Shown here one piece after another: positions 1 to 11,613 of a stretch of 64,000 nt of DNA (position 1 is the first letter of the stretch; the number at the start of each line of letters is the position of its first letter). Source of the stretch: Miscanthus floridulus (Eukaryota > Streptophyta > Magnoliopsida > Poales > Poaceae); assembly GCF_019320115.1 (NCBI RefSeq), contig NC_089583.1:83345928-83409927 (forward strand), given 5' to 3'. The notes below the pieces were generated by a model, which saw only the letters and a list, made by a program, of their open reading frames with translations, was not told where the DNA came from and searched no databases. A program made the position numbers and the translations under genes.

Positions 1-111
1 GTGGGGCGCGATGGAAGATCTGCCTCCCGCCATCCACCAGTCCTCCATTGGCACCCTAGGTGCGGTGGCCGATCCACTCGCTCCCACCAGTCCAGAGGAT
101 GGGCTGACCAT

Positions 112-1645
112 TTAGCCCACCTCCGTCGGCCTCACGGACTCACTTCCCCCTACATGGAATGAGAAGGGTCCCTGCATGGGCAAGCGGGTGCCGATCAGTG
201 AATCCTCACCCTCCAGGACATCCCAATCCACATCAGCAACTACCTCATCAAAATTCTTATCATCATCGTCGTCACTGCCCATCTCCTCTTCTCGATCCCA
301 TGCTTGTTGCTTTCGTAGCATCTTCTTCTTCTTGAGCTCCCTCATCCTCCTCTCCCAGTCGGTCGTGGTGCAATTTGCTGTTGCCAGGATCCGGTCCTTC
401 GGCAACGGAGCTAGGCTATCCCTGAGGACAAGTCTCTTCATCTGGTCCCGCTACCCCAAGGTCAGCTTCAAGGGGTCAGAAATTCAAGTGAAGAGGAGGC
501 ACAGGAAAAGGGAACTTATGAAATCGATTAACCCCGGTTCTGGCCACATTGGGGGATGCCTCGACACCAGATACACAAAATCAAGGACAACACCGGGGTT
601 GTCCTTCGAAGGCTCCATCACCTCCTTGATCCGCTACGCCACTTCAGTGGGGGGAAGCGCTTCATCGACAAGTGCCGTCCCTTTAAGCGACGCTCTGAGC
701 CCTATCAGGTATAGGGGGAGCGCACGGCTCATCAATGGCGCCACTCTCCATGCATGATAGGCGCTAATGATCCCCGATCCCTTCACACCCTTCTCCTTCA
801 AAATTTGGAGGGCGGCGAGATGGTCCTTGATCCTCTTCTTGTCTTTGTCCGGGACACCCCACTTCCATGACCCTAGGACCTCTTCAATGATGCACTCGGA
901 GAACACCAGCAAGGGGGCGGCAACATCATCCTTCACGTAAAACTAATGCGAATGCCACCCCTTGTTGGAGGTCGATAGATGCATCAATGGGTATTCATTC
1001 ACTCGGTTGTTTCGGAGATGAATGCTGGCGCACCCCAACGGCATGCTCAGCTCTTGCTTCCCAACCCGCTTCTTCGATAGGTTGACAGCGAAGAGATACC
1101 ACCACAGGTCAAAGTAGGGACTAATCCCCAGGAACCCCTCACATAGGGCGACAAACATCGCAATATGCTAGACCCCATTGGGAGTAAGGTGCTACAACTC
1201 CACCTGATAGTAATCCAATAAGTTCCTTCGGAGGCTATTGGATTACTATCAGGTGGAGTTGTAGCACCTTACTCCCAATGGGGTCTAGCATATTGCGGTG
1301 TTTGTCGCCCTATGTGAGGGGTTCCTAGGGATTAGTCCCTACTTTGACCTGTGGTGGTATCTCTTCGCTGTCAACCTATCGAAGAAGCGGGTTGGGAAGC
1401 AAGAGCTGAGCATGCCGTTGGGGTGCGCCAGCATTCATCTCCAAAAGGAACTTATGAGCAGGTACAATGAATCCCCGCTCGTGGAAGTGAGCAAAGGACA
1501 CGACATATCATTCGGGCCACGATGGCTCATCCCCATCACTGGGCAGCCGCCAGTCCTCAATGGCGGTCAACGGGCAAAGGAGGCCATGACAAATGAGGCC
1601 CTCCAGGCGCTGAGGGGAGATGTTAGATCTACACCACAGCTCCAT
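112..1645 (-). pseudogene. Antisense ORF of the Tat element (gypsy-type 'transposase_28'-like protein), broken
   Basis: Read on the minus strand from an ATG at 1645. The N-terminal part (1645-1443) carries an in-frame stop and contains the words VVSFAHFHERGF and VPAHKFL. After an inverted duplication (1236-1442) the frame resumes with LLDYYQVELQHLTPNG, a TAG where CAG is expected, then MFVALCEGFLGI, FDLWWYLFAVNL and CASIHLRNN (1158-943). A middle part follows (936-634: WGVPDKDKKRIKDHLAAL and GVKGSGIISAYHAWRV). The C-terminal part (441-112) is an acidic, lysine-rich tail with a run of aspartates. These words match the plant 'putative gypsy type transposon' domain family. The function of that family is unknown and it has no demonstrated transposase activity. 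Several stops and the foldback make this copy non-functional. Confidence 0.7.
1014..1442. repeat. Near-perfect inverted duplication inside the antisense ORF
   Basis: Arms at 1014-1220 and 1236-1442 (about 207 bp each) are reverse complements with only about two mismatches, separated by a 15-bp spacer (1221-1235). Both arms encode the same peptide (MFVALCEGFLGI onward) in opposite directions. The plus-strand open frame at 1298-1648 is therefore an artefact of the duplication. The flanking gene sequence contains a short self-complementary stretch (AAGTTCCT and AAGGAACTT) at the junction, which suggests snap-back priming. Confidence 0.92.
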
Positions 1646-2263
1646 TGAAATAATGGGGAAGGGGTGGATGCGAGTTTAACGGCGGCTGCGATGAGGATGC
1701 GAGCTCCACGGTGGCTGCAATGCGAGTACGGGAGGCTCAGGCGATTGGCGGCGGAGGTTGTCGATGCGAAGACAAGGAGGCAAAGTATGAAACCCTAGGG
1801 GCAGACCCCTTGGTTTTATAGGGGCGATGGATGCAAGAAGAGCAACCACCTGCCTAGGTCTCCGAGCCTTCCATGATACACCGCCGCGTCACGTCGCGGG
1901 ATATGCTCCCGCGATCCCTATCCTTTCTCACCAAAATCGCATTGGATGTTTCACCTTCCCAAGCAGACCGGGACTCTTTTCCCACAGAGGGGATACGAGT
2001 CAAAAAGCATTTCTCTGGCCCACCTAGGCCCAGCAGTTCGAGGGATGGCCCAATAGTTTCAGTGCCCGTCACAACGAGGGATGGGCCTGTAAATGGCCAG
2101 AACTAAGGTACACGAACATCAGGGGAGCCTCAATCCACAATCGAGTCCTAGCCAGGCTGAGCCTAGATGAAATCCCCACGAACAGGATACCAGGGTTCCC
2201 TTAAAATTATCTAGTTGACAAAAACCAAATCTCACAGTCATACCCGCAAAGGGTCCAAAATTA

Positions 2264-2489
2264 CCCCCGGGCGATTCTATCCGAATCACCCCGGGGCTCG
2301 GGGCTACGCCCGATGGGTGTGCTCGCGCACACCCTATAGCGAATCGAGATACCCCCTCGGGCAATTCTGTCTGAATCACCCGGGGGCTCGGGGGCTACAC
2401 CCATCGGGTGCACTCGCGCGCACCCTCTAGCAAGTCAAATCACCCCCTCGGGCGATTCTGTCCAAATCACCCGAGGGCTCAGGGGCTAC
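2264..2489 (+). repeat. Tandem repeat, about 90-bp unit, next to the 3' LTR
   Basis: Units begin near 2264, 2352 and 2443 (the last is partial). Each has the pattern CCCCTCGGGCGATTCTGTCC, a CCGGGGGCTCGGGGCTAC block and a GGGTGCACTCGCGCG block. The third unit ends in the polypurine-like GGGCTCAGGGGCTAC directly before the LTR. Tandem repeats here are typical of Tat-lineage elements. Confidence 0.85.
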
Positions 2490-4558
2490 TGTCGGGGACC
2501 TAATATGGGGTACCTAATGAGGTGGAACTGATAACCATCGAACATTAATGCTTCCGGTCAGACAAGAATGCTACTATGCTTCTTACTCGAACGATGGAAG
2601 ATTGGTTCCGCCTCGCCTGACCCCCGAGGTCTAGACTCTGCCTCACCCGACGGCTAAGGGCAGGCTCCACCCCGCTCGATGATTAAGGCCTGGCTTCACC
2701 TTGTTCGATGGCTATGGGCAGGCTCTGCCCCACCTGATGGCTGAGGGCTGGCTCTGCCTTGCCCGACAATTGCACCCTGCTCCTTCATGATGACAAGCAC
2801 ATGGTATGATAGGACATTCGAGTCAAACCATAGTACCGAGGACCATGCCCTGCACGCCTGTAGGAAGGTACCATCAAGATACGATAGGACGGGCGCTTTA
2901 AGCCCTTTCTGACCTAACAGTGCTCAAATAGTGTTGTAGGTGCCGACTTTTGTCCCATAGTGTTGTAGGCGCCGCCATCAGCCCTCGAGCGATCGGATAC
3001 TAACATAGGCATATGACAACTGCTACAATCCAAGGAAGAACTCACATCATCTACAGTGGTAGGCGTATAGTCATTTCCCCATAGAGTCGTGGCTTGGCGC
3101 CTTGACGCACCGCACCATCCGCCGGAGGAGGATGGGACATGACCATTCGCTGAAACAAAGTCAGAGCCCGGTCCTATTAGGATTGGCGAAACATGCTATC
3201 CATGGCGTGGTCTGCCATGTTAGCAGGGCAGGCTCAAGGGAAAAGGAAGACCTGACACCCCCGAAGACCTTGCTCTACCTTTGGTTTTTCCTCTTTCTCT
3301 CATCTATAACCCCTGCTCCCCCCTTGGTCTATAAAAAGGACGGCAGGGCACCCCCCTAAGGGGACCGATCATTTTGACACACAAGACACAATCAAGCAGC
3401 AACTGAGCTCTTGGCGTCCTTTCGACCTTTCTATCAGAGACTTCAGACACGTCCCTCTCTCGACCGTTTGTACCCCCTATTACGTGATGAGGACATCACT
3501 CCTTTGAATGTATCCGCTGATCCTCCAACCATCATGCAAGGTCCAATGACCCGGGCTTGAATGCGTCAACTCAATTTAGATGTGAGCTCGATCTTAAGCG
3601 ATCCTTTTCATACTTTGAGGATAGACTACTACCTAATGATGTTATCTTGCTTAGGAACATTGGAGAGGGTCATGAGGGACTTAGAGGAAGAGGTGGAGGC
3701 GTTGATGACCAGCAAGGACGTTCAACAGAAACCGGAGACCCAGTCCAACATGATTTCGAGTCTGCCTCGGCCTCCAGGATTAGTCTACTTTAAACTAGTC
3801 ACTCAGGACGCATCTGGACTCCGTTTTTGACGATCCACACATGGTTGGAAAGATAATTTGATAAGGAAGCCAATACAGGTGGTCTCATATAAAAATCCCT
3901 TCAAAATCATTAGGAATAGTTGAAACAAGTCAGCTTCCAGAATCTGTCAGGGTGCTACGACCCCGTCTTTTTGTCCGATGGACCGTGTATCATGTTTGGA
4001 CCCATTAGGGGGCGCGTCCAGGGGTCTTGCATGACCCTAGAGTCATCATAAACAGCTGCCACCCCTCCATTAGGGTTTGGATTTTGTTTAGATTAATCTG
4101 TCAAGAATAGTTTCACCGTCCATCGGTTTGTGAGACCCCAACTTCGTGAGATTAATCATACATCTGTAATTTGGTTGCTTTCTTTCTTGTTCTTACTTGT
4201 GTTCTTTGTTACGTAGGCAGAGATTAGCCTTCTTGGTGAGGTCAACTAGATCCGTGTCTTGGTTGATAACCAGAGGAGTTGTGGTGCTAAGATTGCAGGG
4301 TTTGATCTTTCGATCTGAAGCCGGATCGGTGTTTCATTCTCCGACACAACGATAGTTACCACTACCTGACAGAAGATCAGGATCCCCATTTCAATGACTA
4401 CGAACCTTTTTTGGTACTAATAACACAAACAGCAACAGACTAGATGTAGAGATGTTCTGCCTGAACTAGTATAAACCTTGTGTCTTTTAGTACACCATCT
4501 GAGTCTAACGCGCAACAATTATAAATTTACTAGTTGTTGTTTGTTCGAAACACCGACA
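2490..4558 (+). mobile_element. 3' LTR of the Tat-like element, interrupted
   Basis: The LTR begins TGTCGGGGACC and ends CACCGACA, giving the canonical TG...CA. It contains a degenerate tandem of roughly 38-bp units (about 2610-2770; GGCAGGCTCTGCCCC-type words), a TATA box (TATAAAAA, 3330-3337) and a downstream GTTTGTACCCCC motif. A solo LTR of another gypsy family interrupts it at 3485-4397. Without that insert the LTR would be about 1.16 kb. The right-hand part resumes at 4398 (CTACGAACC). Confidence 0.75.
3485..4397 (+). mobile_element. Solo LTR of a second Ty3/gypsy family (copy 1)
   Basis: A 913-bp insert runs from TGATGAGG to TTTCAATGA inside the Tat LTR, flanked by TTACG (3480-3484) and CTACG (4398-4402), a 5-bp target duplication with one change. 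It is collinear with 51066-51962 along nearly its whole length. Its first third encodes the C-terminus of a gypsy polyprotein (DEDITPLNVSADPPTIM, then MTRA followed by TGA where the other copy has CGA). The remainder is non-coding. No internal region or second LTR is present. A solo LTR whose 5' end overlaps the pol ORF explains the ends, the 5-bp duplication and the content. Confidence 0.72.
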
Positions 4559-4561
4559 CCT

Positions 4562-5390
4562 TGCTATGCCAAGTTCATTGTGATCCCCAACTACACCTAC
4601 CTCAAGTTAAAGATGCCAGGACCGAACAGCATCATCACTGTAGGTAGCACCTTTTCGCATGCCTACACGTGCGACCGCGAGCATTACGAGCTCGCCACTG
4701 CCGTCATCAACTCAGCCGAGCTCCCTCAGCTCAGAAATTTGTCGACTTTGGCAGTCCCAGACTACAACAAGCCAACCTCCTCGACTGCCTTCCACCCAAT
4801 CGAGGAAACTAAGGTGGTGGAAATTGACCCCACCGACCCAACCAAGATGGTGCAGATCGAGCCAAGCTCCCGGCCAAATAGGAATGAGAGCTCACCGACT
4901 TTCTATGCGCCAATCGTGATGTCTTCACATGGAAACATTCTGACATGCTGGGCATACCATGGGAGATCGCCGAGCACGCATTACGCCTCGTCCCGAGCTC
5001 AAAACCCACCAAGCAACGCCTGCGTCGCTTTGATGACGAGAGGCGTAGGGCCATAGGCGAGGAGATCACCAAACTCCTGGCAGTTGGGTTCATCAAGGAG
5101 GTATACCACTCCGACTGGCTAGCCAATCCTGTTCTTGTTAAAAAGAAGACCGGGAAATAAAGAATGTGTGTTGATTATACTGGCTTCAAACAAAGCATGT
5201 CCGAAGGACCATTTTCCTTTGCCATGCATAGACCAGATAGTCGACTCCACCTTAGGATACGAAATCATCTTCTTTCTAGATGCCTACTCAGGATACCACT
5301 AGATCGCAATGAAATAGTACGACCAGCTCGCAACTTCATTCATCACCCATATGATCTAAGGGCTGGCTCCGCTTTGCCTAATCCCTCGGA
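4562..5390 (+). pseudogene. Ty3/gypsy pol fragment (protease C-terminus and RT N-terminus)
   Basis: Three frame pieces line up. The first (to about 4880) gives YAKFIVIPNYTYLKLKMPGP and CDREHYELATAVINSAEL, the end of the aspartic protease and the linker. The second (4945-5159) gives IPWEIAEHALRLVPSSKP, KQRLRRFDDERRRAIGEEI and GFIKEVYHSDWLANPVLV, the start of reverse transcriptase. The third (from 5164) gives MCVDYTGF. A frameshift near 4880, a stop at 5158 and further frame slips after 5200 make it dead. The YxDD catalytic box lies beyond the surviving part. Confidence 0.75.
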
Positions 5391-5795
5391 CACGGTTCTT
5401 AACGGAAGCTCACACCGCTGCCAACCACTACGGGCCAAAAAGTACAACCCTAGGTCAAACTTTCGGCATTGTGCAGGGAGCGGTCACGTCTCAGCATGAC
5501 CCATCTCCGCGACATGACGTTCCAGGGGACTCACATCAACGCACAGTGACGGACGCATGGTTACTATGTTGCCTACACCTAGTATGACCGCTGATCAATA
5601 TGCTAGCTCGTCGGTCCGACGCTTGGGTCCGCACTCCGTCACGTCCGACCCCTCGACAGTGCTCGACGCATGGGTCCACACTCCGTCGCGCCCGACGGCG
5701 ACTCACGATCTTACACCCTTTTGTTGCTCTTGTACAACGAGTATAAATAGCCCCTTCACGACTTCGCTGAAGTCCCAAAAGGACTCGGGGGCTCC

Positions 5796-6858
5796 TGTCA
5801 GGTTCATAAACCCAGGGTCCCCGATGGGCCCACTTTTCAGCAAAAGCTCGGCTCAGCAGACGGCATTACAACAAACGCGTGACTCCTGGGCCGGCCCAGA
5901 TACCTAACAACAGGTCAAAAGAGCGATCCAGTCTTTGACCGGAAGGCCTGGCCAAGGAGAGGACAACACTCGCTTCCGACTCCGACCTGCTTTTTTGACC
6001 GAGAATACACCGAGTCTCCGCTTACTCCTCTTCTCCAACCGGCGCGGTCAGAGCCGACTGAGAACGACCGATCGGGGACGCCCGCATGGTGAAGACCCAA
6101 GAATCAGACAGAGCAGATAAGGCAAGGCGCTCAAGTCAACCGCAATAATGAGGACCGTACCATGCACACCTATAGGACAGTACCGCCAGGCCATGCCAGA
6201 AGGGTGCTTTGCAACCTTCCAGTCATATTAGAACCCGAACAGTGTTGTGGGCGCCGGCATTTGCCTTAAGTGTTGCGGGCGCCGTCATTTGCCATACCAG
6301 GCGAACACGGTAAAGCCTGCCACACGCGTCTGACATAAACAGTATTGTGGGCACCGACGATCGTCTTGTACCTGACATCGTGGACAACAAGACTTAGTAA
6401 AACACGGACACACACTCTCACTTGTAAGGCCATCCCCTTCACCTATAAAAGGGGATGCACTCTCTCTCCCAACAGAGGACGATCATTTCGACTCTCTCTT
6501 TGCTAAGCTTTAGACATTCTGAGCACTTGAACAGCTCCACAGCTCTAGAACTCTAAAGCTACACAGAGCATACGTTCTAATACTTAGAGCACGTTGAGGC
6601 TTCTGTCACTCTTGGCCCTTCGGTTCAGAGCCCGACCGGACCTTCGACACCCCCTTCTTATTCCTATTTGTTTGTAACCCCACAATAAACTTCGAGCACC
6701 TGGGCTCATAAATAAAGTCACCGACCGACTAGAACTGGACATAGGGCACGTTGCCTGAACCAGTATAAACCATGTATCATTGAGTGCTATGCCACATCCG
6801 ATCACAACGCATGGCAAAACTAAAAATATTTATTTGCTGGTCACCTTTCGCACCGACA
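5796..6858 (+). mobile_element. 3' LTR of the second Tat-like element
   Basis: It starts TGTCAGGTTCATAAACCC and ends TTTCGCACCGACA. It has a TATA box in CACCTATAAAAGGGGATG (TATAAAA at 6444-6450) and repeated GTGTTGTGGGCGCCG-type words around 6240-6360. The sequence after it (from 6859) is not a primer-binding site, so this is the 3' LTR. Confidence 0.75.
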
Positions 6859-9055
6859 CATGCACACTCACCCCTATGAACATACGAACGCAAACTCTAC
6901 CTCTATGAGCATATTCGATGACTGGACCGACAAATCCTCGAGATTGACGAAGTCAACCCGGGAGCGTTACTGTCAACAGAAACATCGTCCACCATTAATA
7001 AAAGCACAAAATACCATTAAATCATGGAATATCTACTCCTACTTTGTAGTACAAAAAAAAAACTCTGGCCTGAGCTCTTGGAAATCCTGATCGGCCACAA
7101 CATGATCCGAAAAGGCCAAGATATATGTTATTGTTGCGCTCCGGTGCCTAAGTACAAAGGGATAAGCACATGTCTTGGTTCCAGGAACAGCACTCGCAGT
7201 CGTGCGAGCAGCATGTTCACCATGTGATCGATTTCACGCGACACTGCCGAATCCGAATCGATCGTGGATTTGTCGCGTCACTCCGAGTACCACTCGAATG
7301 GGACAAGGAAATAATAGAAGCGGCTTCCATCGCGGACCGGTGTGTGAACACTGCAAATATTCGTCGCGAAAAGGCATGACCTTCACGTATTTCTGCTCCG
7401 TTTGCTTCCTACAGTATATTCTACTATTATTTTCTAGAAAAGTTTTTCCTACTCATATCCAATGATGGCGTACGTACAAATTCCTGACCTTTTTTCCATT
7501 TTACTATATTCCCGACGATCCTTCCTCGCGAGGACAAATAATGATCTCGTTGACAGACAATACATGTCATGCTTCGCAAGATCGCAAGACCATCCGGAAG
7601 GTCTCGTCCAGAAGCAAAGAATCCTCTGCATGCCTGTGCTTGTTTTTTTTTTTTATTATTGCTTTCGAGGACGTACACACATCTCTGATCCTTCTTTTTC
7701 GTGCAAGGATATGTTGTCGCGTTGACAAACAGTTTTCCAACTGACGCATGATGCAAGTTGCGGCCATGGGATTGGGATAGGAAAACGACGTGTGCGCTGC
7801 ACGGCGGCATGCATGCGCCTGACCCTGATCCCACCCATCCACTCGCCGTTGTTGCCTGCTCACTCTCGCCGCTGCGCCCTCTTGTCTTGTCTTGTGGTTC
7901 CTGGTTCCCCAGCACAGCACAGCACAGCAGCCCCAGCTCGTCGCCGGCCGGACGCTAGTGCCGTGTGCGGCATCTCGACAGCCTTGTTGCCGGACGTTTC
8001 TGCTTGTCTTGGCCGCATCGGATGCGTTTGTCATCGATCTGCAGCACAGCACAGAACCAAAGCTCGGTCGGTCGTACCACTGTTGTTGCTTCGCCAATTG
8101 TACGGCCCACGGAATAGTTGCAGTCGTGCAGGGGACCAGACCGATCGGAACTCGCGCGCCCGCCAAAACCACTTCTCGTCCACGCACCATGATGGCCCTA
8201 ATGATGCCGGGATGGACCGGCCGGGGCCAGCGAAAAGCCTGGCGATGTGGATCTATGGCCGGACCCGGACCCGGACCCGGACCCGGACGGGCATGCAGCG
8301 CGACGACGACGTGTCGACGTGGATCCAAGCTCTGCGGCCGGCCATGACGATGCAATCATGAATGGTTAACATGAATATGCATGGTTTGTGCCAAATTAAA
8401 GCATGGGCCAGTGCTTCGGATTTCATGCCGTCTGATCCGTTCTGTACCCCAACAAACGTTCTTGTGGCGATGGAAATGGAATCAATCGTGTGCAGGCATG
8501 AGATCCACCCACCGTGTATACATGGTGATGCATGAGAAGGCGACTGGCACCTAACCTCGGAGGGATGCAACATACAGATACAGTACCGGTTATATCATGG
8601 GCAGGAGCTTTCGAAATGATTGCAAAAGTCAAAGCCGAGGATTAGGTGCAGGGCGAGCGTGCAGCTGGACCATGATCTGCGGCAGCTGGCAGGCTAGGAA
8701 AGGAGAAAGTGAGGTCTAGCTAGACGCAGAACACATCACATCAAAGCTACTTACCTCTCCATGCATGGGCCATGGGCCCTCATTAGCCTTGTAAGCTTTG
8801 ACCAGAGGCGCAAAGCCCCCGGACGTGTTACAAGGAAGTGGAGTAGGACTGCAGGAGCACCACCGCGCGGCCGGGCCTTTTCGTTTGGCGGCGTGCAGAG
8901 ATTTGGCGTGGGCCGGGCGTGCGTTATCGGCTCCCCAGCACTTGTTCGAGTGATGGGTACTTGTTGCCTTGCTTGGCCCTGCGTAAATTTAAAGTTCTGC
9001 GTGCGCTGCGCTTTGCCGCCCTTTCTTTACCCAGTTTTTCTCTCTTTCTGGAACT
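6859..9055. other. Intergenic stretch without a recognisable gene
   Basis: I see no gene. At 6859-6960 the words CACTCACCCCTATGAACATA and CTATGAGCATATTCGATGAC resemble a very common dispersed grass repeat of uncertain class. From 7740 to 8350 the DNA is GC-rich, with simple motifs (AGCACAGCACAGCACAGCAG, GTCTTGTCTTGTGG). The open frames there, up to 262 codons, overlap on both strands, are low in complexity (proline/glycine runs) and show no domain. I treat them as chance. Confidence 0.5.
8259..8288. repeat. Short (GGACCC)n microsatellite
   Basis: Five uninterrupted hexamer units in a GC-rich stretch. They create spurious Gly-Pro and Arg-Val open frames on both strands. Confidence 0.9.
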
Positions 9056-9281
9056 TATAATCTATACTTTTTGGCTTGTCTTTTTAACTGAAACTGTATT
9101 TTTCTCTCACAACAAATCAGCCGAAACAGTGTTTCAGCTTGTTTTTTCAGCGAAGCAAACGGGACAGCCTGTTCGCTGGTTGGTTTCTGGGCTGATAAGC
9201 CCGGCTGGCGCTGGTTTGTTGTAAGATGAAAACACCGTTGGCTAGCTGATAAGCCCTGACTGAAATCAACAAGCGAACATG
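9056..9281. repeat. Two adjoining MITE-like copies (TTCGCTTGGCTTATAAGCC family)
   Basis: A minus-oriented copy (about 9056-9165, with TTTTTCTCTCACAACAAATC) is followed by a plus-oriented copy (about 9168-9281: CTGTTCGCTGG, GGGCTGATAAGCCC, ending CAAGCGAAC). Other copies of the family in this window end in CCTATTCGCTTGGCTGATAA and TTATAAGCCAAACGAACAGG. They have matching inverted ends, are about 100-130 bp, and are non-coding. Confidence 0.65.
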
Positions 9282-10100
9282 CTGTTTGAGTGCGTTGAAA
9301 TGGTAGATACGGAAGCTGATAGTACTCGATACGATTCAGAATCAAGTGCAGTAAAAGTTTTTGAAGAACATCTAAAGATTATCTGAGGTAAGTGCCCGTC
9401 GATCGCTGACCGACAGTAGCAAGACCATTGGAGGCAGGAACATTCTCAGATATCCTGTTTTCAGTATACAGATTTTTTTTCTTATCACTTCATTGTATCT
9501 TTTTTTTCAGATACAAAATACTACTACATGACCAATTACCAGGCGTCAAGGTAATTTCACAATCTTGGCAAGCTTCTTCGCTAGCGACTTTGAACCTTTT
9601 ATATTAGGTAGAGATAAGACAAAAACTCACAGATCATCGTCGAAGCCACTAGGCAAAAGCAGAGCAAGAGTCACACTCTGAGCTGCATCAGAGAAAATGT
9701 TTCGGCCGGCTCGGCGACATTGCTCTGCGCATGTGCTGGTACGTGTTCCTCCGGGCTGGCCGCCTGGGCTAGCAGCTAGCCTGTTGCAATCTTACGTCCC
9801 TCCTCGACAACTTTTTGGAATTGCCATGGGATGGGAGAAAACGGAGGAGAAGGCTTTTATCTGGGCACGCAAAAGGCCTGGCGCCTTTGCATCTACCTAA
9901 CGCTGATGACTTCTTTCCGGAAGATCGATCGCGCATCCGGAGCAAGTCCACATGCTTAGCAAGTAATCATGCGAGAAATCATGGTGATTGTGCTAGCACC
10001 GCACTTTGTGAATTTCCGCCACAGATAGACAAGTAATCATGCGAGAGTCGTGTTGGATCTTGCCTAAATACCAGGCAAAATTCCAGTGTGAAGACTATGC

Positions 10101-10213
10101 CCTATTCGCTTGGCTGATAAGTCATGACTGAGAGTACCGTTGGCTGATTTGTTATGAGAGAAAAATACTGTTCGTTGACTGAAAAAGTATGGTTTATAAG
10201 CCAAACGAACAGG
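10101..10213 (+). repeat. MITE (TTCGCTTGGCTGATAAG family), best copy
   Basis: About 113 bp, starting CCTATTCGCTTGGCTGATAA and ending TAAGCCAAACGAACAGG. These are terminal inverted repeats with a few mismatches. The centre holds GAGAGAAAAATACTG, shared by every copy in the window. I could not find a convincing target duplication. Confidence 0.75.
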
Positions 10214-11385
10214 ACGTATATGTTAAATCTACCATGTAACACGCTTCGACAGATAGGCCAGTGAAATATTTTGGGGTCATGCTAATTGATCTAGAAAAGT
10301 CTTTCAGTTTACCATGTTGAAACTTTGGTTTTGCGAATTCAGAGTCTTTTTTCTAAAATATGGGTTCTAACGCTAGCAGCTGGCAAAAGGAAATGAAGAA
10401 ACAACGAAATAAAGAGATTCTAGTAGACAGAGGTTTAAAAATCAAAACATTTTGTTTTTGTTTTTGTTTTTGTGCATACTACTGATCGACTCGTTTTTGT
10501 CAACTTTACCTATGTTCTTTTTTGTCATTCTCTAAGATTTTTAGAGTAGTCTTAAATAAATTATTAAAATAAGAGCTTTGTTACTGTGCTCGGGAGGAAC
10601 CGGTGGTTCCTCTCCTTACAATTATTTGCAGCAGGTGTTAATTAAGAATTATAATTAAGGGCAGTTTAGTACTTTTCCTAATATACAGATTCTCAACTCC
10701 CTAACCCCGATTCCACGAACTGCTCCGTGGTTCGCGAGATCTATTTCGCGGGCATAGTCTCGGAGTCTCGCCAATCCTGGGCCTGGCATGGGCGGAGCAG
10801 CAGAATCGCCGCAGCCGCGAGCGTCGTCTTGGCCGGGCCAGTGCGCGACCATGACAGACCATATAACCACGCGAGGCATCGGCGGCGGACCGCCGCCTCT
10901 GACGGCACGAGCACGAGGACCTCCGATAATCCGGTGGCTGGTTTGAGGACCACAAGAAGCTGACGCCCATGGGGTCCAACCTGCTGCACAACCTGTGATA
11001 ACGGCGGCCGAGCGGGGGCGGATAGACGCTGCGCTGGCTGCTGCAGTCGCTTCGTTTCCAGGTCATCAATCTTTCAGGTCGGCAGTTTGGCACCCAAATG
11101 GCGACGAGATTTTTCTCCCAGTAATGTCCGTGTGTTCATCCTTGTCTGTTTCGATTATCCACTGGGTTACTGTTATCCCTTGGATTTGGATACGTCGCTT
11201 TGGATTAAATTGGGGAGGGTGAAGAATAGGTAATTGAGAGCAGCTACGCGAAAGTACTATTCTACCTTTTGAATTTATTTTGGAAATAATTCTTTGTTCA
11301 TATTTTTTTTTTGTTCCGGACCCACGTATTTCTGGTTCCGGCCCACAACTTAAGTTCCTGTGCTCTGGTTCTTCTTGCATTATTG
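10214..11385. other. Intergenic stretch with a GC-rich island, no gene recognised
   Basis: There is a (TTTTTG)n tract near 10449-10475, and 10690-11110 is clearly GC-richer than its surroundings. Within the island one frame reads EDHKKLTPMGSNLLHNL before a stop, which could be a gene fragment, but I do not recognise it. No start, splice pattern or domain supports a functional gene. Confidence 0.4.
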
Positions 11386-11488
11386 CCCTATTCATTTGGC
11401 TGATAAGCCATGGCTGAAATTACTGTTAGCTGATTTATTACGAGAGAAAAATACTATTTATTAGCTGCTTATAAGCCAAGCGAACATG
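11386..11488 (+). repeat. MITE (same family), degenerate copy
   Basis: It starts CCCTATTCATTTGGCTGATA and ends TATAAGCCAAGCGAACATG, with the family's central GAGAGAAAAATACTA. It is slightly shorter than the copy at 10101 because part of the 3' half is missing. Confidence 0.7.
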
Positions 11489-11613
11489 TTGTATGTCGCT
11501 AGGAGTTGGAATGGGAGTAAAGCACTTATGGTCTTGCGTTCTAGTACGCTCCATCTTATGGATTTTATTTATTGTGTGAATTAAAAAATGCTTATGTGTT
11601 GGTAGTGTTTATT

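Larger units (their letters stand above)
1..4558 (+). mobile_element. Grande/Tat-like Ty3/gypsy retrotransposon, 3' part
   Basis: This is the 3' end of a large LTR retrotransposon that runs in from the left edge. Read along the plus strand it has an antisense gene, then short GC-rich tandem repeats, a polypurine-like tract ending GGGGCTAC, and a 3' LTR starting TGTCGGGGACC and ending CACCGACA. An antisense gene downstream of pol together with 3' tandem repeats is known for the Grande/Tat lineage, which is why I assign it there. No gag-pol lies inside the window. The LTR end is joined directly to a protease/RT fragment of another gypsy element, so this copy appears to have inserted into that element. 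The other target-site duplication lies outside the window and could not be checked. Confidence 0.7.
4559..6858 (+). mobile_element. Second Tat-like Ty3/gypsy element, 5'-truncated
   Basis: The remnant consists of a pol fragment (protease end to start of reverse transcriptase, 4562 to about 5390), a GC-rich 3' non-coding stretch, a tract ending GACTCGGGGGCTCC, and a 1,063-bp 3' LTR (5796-6858). The LTR end resembles the Tat LTR at 2490-4558 (shared words such as CAGTATAAACC and CACCGACA), so the two families are related. Gag, most of pol and the 5' LTR are absent from the window because the upstream side has been replaced by the Tat element. Confidence 0.7.

Noticed and set aside
1298..1648. 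Plus-strand 116-codon frame starting MFVALCEG
   Set aside because: It is the inverted duplicate of the minus-strand antisense gene fused to that gene's reverse complement.
7567..8355. Minus-strand frame of 262 codons, with a 189-codon frame opposite
   Set aside because: Both strands are open because the DNA is GC-rich with GGACCC and AGCAC repeats. The product is low-complexity, and there is no domain or start context.
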